DNA of 64,000 nucleotides from assembly GCA_029204225.1 (NCBI GenBank), contig MU831956.1, positions 30,726 to 94,725 of the forward strand, written 5' to 3'. This DNA is from Diphasiastrum complanatum (lineage: Eukaryota > Streptophyta > Lycopodiopsida > Lycopodiales > Lycopodiaceae). A program made the translations under genes and the position numbers. Of the stretch, positions 62,808 to 64,000 are shown one piece after another. The notes under the pieces are model-generated. The model made no database searches. It was not told where the DNA came from and saw only the letters and a list, made by a program, of their open reading frames with translations. Every line of letters starts with the position of its first letter. Positions within the stretch are counted from its first letter, which is position 1.

Positions 62808-63044
62808 TGTCAAGTTCTCCTCGATCTTCCAACTGACACCCGTCCAAACATGCACTAATCAACACAAATTTCCGACCTTTCTGATTCCCTATAAGCACAT
62901 AGCATCAAACACAAACACAGTGGAGCTGGCTGCGTGGTCTCCTCCCAGCCTTTGCTGCATAGATTATGATGAGGAATGCCTCTCTCTAGGCTCACTTATG
63001 CACAACCTTAAGCACAACCCTGACCTTTCCTAAATCTCGACACA
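62808..63044 (-). repeat. 5' LTR of the small gypsy element (237 bp)
   Basis: Starts TGTGTCGAG and ends CTTGACA before the primer-binding site TTTGGTATTAGAGC (62794-62807). Confidence 0.75.
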
Positions 63045-63048
63045 TGGC

Positions 63049-63617
63049 CAACTCCATGCACAGTCGACACTTACAATCCGGAAATCCACAGAACAACAAT
63101 AAACTCTCTCATGTATGGACCTGGCCTCCTCAATGATAGCACGAAGCGTGAACACATGATCAGTGGTGAAGTGTTGTGTCCTAAAGCCGGCCTAACCCAA
63201 AGCATGTAAACTTCGTGTCTCTGCCTCACTATTAATCATTGTCTGAAGGATAGTGCCATAAAGCTTAGCCACAATGTGCCCAATCATAATGGTATGATAG
63301 TTATTAGGCTTCATGGGGTCACCACTCTTGTGGACGAGGTGAATGACATTGTGCACCATGATGGGAAAAAATGACAGCATGATTAAGGAGTGAGGCCAAA
63401 ATGGGCACAAGTATATCAGTGGCATGAATTAGGAGTTCGGCCTCTAGGTCCTCAATATTTCGTGCACAGTGTGTCTTCATTTTCTCAATGGCAAGAAAGA
63501 CCATGTCAAGGTGAAAAGGAGAAGGTGGAGGGACGAGGAGATATAACAATCGGATCTGTGGGAAAGGTGTGGCATACTTAGTCCAATGACGCAAATCTCT
63601 CAGTTACAAAGAAAGAA
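63049..63617 (-). mobile_element. LINE, right part (start of reverse transcriptase)
   Basis: Minus strand, starting right after the tail of the next LINE at 63618. YATPFPQIRLL, DLEAELLIHATDILVPILAS, KSGDPMKPNNYHTIMIGHIV, AKLYGTILQTMINSEAETRS and RVYCCSVDFR. One stop after SLHALG. The 5' part of the LINE (ORF1, endonuclease) is missing. Confidence 0.82.
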
Positions 63618-64000
63618 AGAAATCTTTATTAATGTCTTTTCCATGCCAAAGGCATGTAAGACTAATGAAGTACATGTCAAGTATGTGGTAACCATGGGAG
63701 CATATAAAACGTCTCCAAAACTGTAATAAAGAAAAACATCTAGTACAAACTAAAACTAAAATGGACACGTATGCAAAGTGTGTGCATAATAATCATCTGT
63801 ATCAACGTCCAGATGTCAAGGCTATGATGCTACTGCTACTCCTGCTGTGCTGCTAATGCTACTGATGATACTATTGTGCTGCTATTGTAAAAAGTGTAAT
63901 GTGAGCCACAGCATGAGAGAGCACAGAGGTCTGTCGGCGTCGCCTGTGAGCATGAGCATGTGTAGTAGTACGTTGCGTAGGATGTCTGGTGATCCTGGTA
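63618..64000 (-). mobile_element. LINE 3' end with hairpin and TTTC tail, running off the window
   Basis: Minus strand: ORF2 end (VLSHAVAHITLF), untranslated region, AGTTTTGGAGACGTTTTATA, CATACTTGACATGTAC, hairpin ATGCC-TTT-GGCAT (63643-63655), GACATTAATAAAG and a short TTTC tail to about 63608. The right part lies beyond the window. Confidence 0.85.
63643..63655 (-). other. LINE 3' hairpin ATGCC-TTT-GGCAT
   Basis: 5-bp stem with a three-base loop, before GACATTAATAAAG. Confidence 0.85.

Larger units (their letters stand above)
60335..63044 (-). mobile_element. Small Ty3/gypsy element, internally deleted
   Basis: Minus strand: 5' LTR (62808-63044), primer-binding site, gag, protease remnant, reverse transcriptase, then directly a truncated 3' LTR (60335-60520). 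RNase H, integrase and the first part of the 3' LTR are gone. It splits a LINE, and GTTGG is found at both flanks, with three extra bases on one side. Confidence 0.82.

Noticed and set aside
56497-64000. USP exon with the glycine-rich nucleotide loop
   Set aside because: No minus-strand frame with a GLGERLGY-like motif was seen; the region is gypsy and LINE text.

Overview
The window is nuclear DNA of a land plant with a large, transposon-filled genome; very long introns point to a gymnosperm or a fern, but the species cannot be fixed from sequence alone. The only host gene seen is the middle of a gene for plant UDP-sugar pyrophosphorylase (USP) on the minus strand. Nine exons, all with GT-AG borders and with phases that join exactly, lie at 56397-56496, 37706-37833, 36428-36499, 34055-34119, 33601-33661, 25187-25304, 24714-24838, 7241-7317 and 6918-7023. 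Together they give 284 uninterrupted codons. Both ends of the gene lie outside the window. Two introns exceed 17 kb and are built almost wholly of retrotransposons.

Layout, left to right. 1-5914: a broken Ty3/gypsy element on the plus strand (A) with a second, minus-strand Ty3-type element (B) inside it. 6918-7317: two USP exons, then a 428-bp hAT-type MITE. 8498-20960: LINE copies in minus orientation, interrupted by a tangled pair of Ty3/gypsy elements (M on minus, P on plus) that also carries a second hAT-type MITE. 20961-24690: a train of minus-strand LINE copies ending a few bases from the splice donor of the exon at 24714. 25305-33600: a truncated Ty1/copia element, copia reverse-transcriptase debris, old LTRs and a second type of LINE. 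33601-37833: four USP exons. 37834-56396: one 18.6-kb intron with LINE trains in both orientations, a complete LTR chromovirus (39798-47341, TSD TTCAG), a copia 5' end and gag remnants. 56497-64000: upstream intron with gypsy debris and another LINE split by a small gypsy element.

The most interesting pattern is the LINE family. Ten 3' ends in the window carry a short hairpin whose pairing is kept although its bases change (ATGCC/GGCAT in one subfamily, GTGCCC/GGGCAC or variants in the other). The hairpin is followed by GACATTAATA or a close variant and then by a CT-rich microsatellite tail (TTTC, TTC or CT repeats) instead of poly(A). In at least seven places the next LINE, in the same orientation and usually cut at its 5' end, begins directly at the CT tract of the previous one. 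This suggests a stringent, hairpin-recognising LINE that adds microsatellite tails and uses CT tracts, including its own tails, as landing sites.

No rRNA, tRNA, CRISPR or prokaryotic feature is supported. Most open reading frames are pieces of decayed mobile elements.
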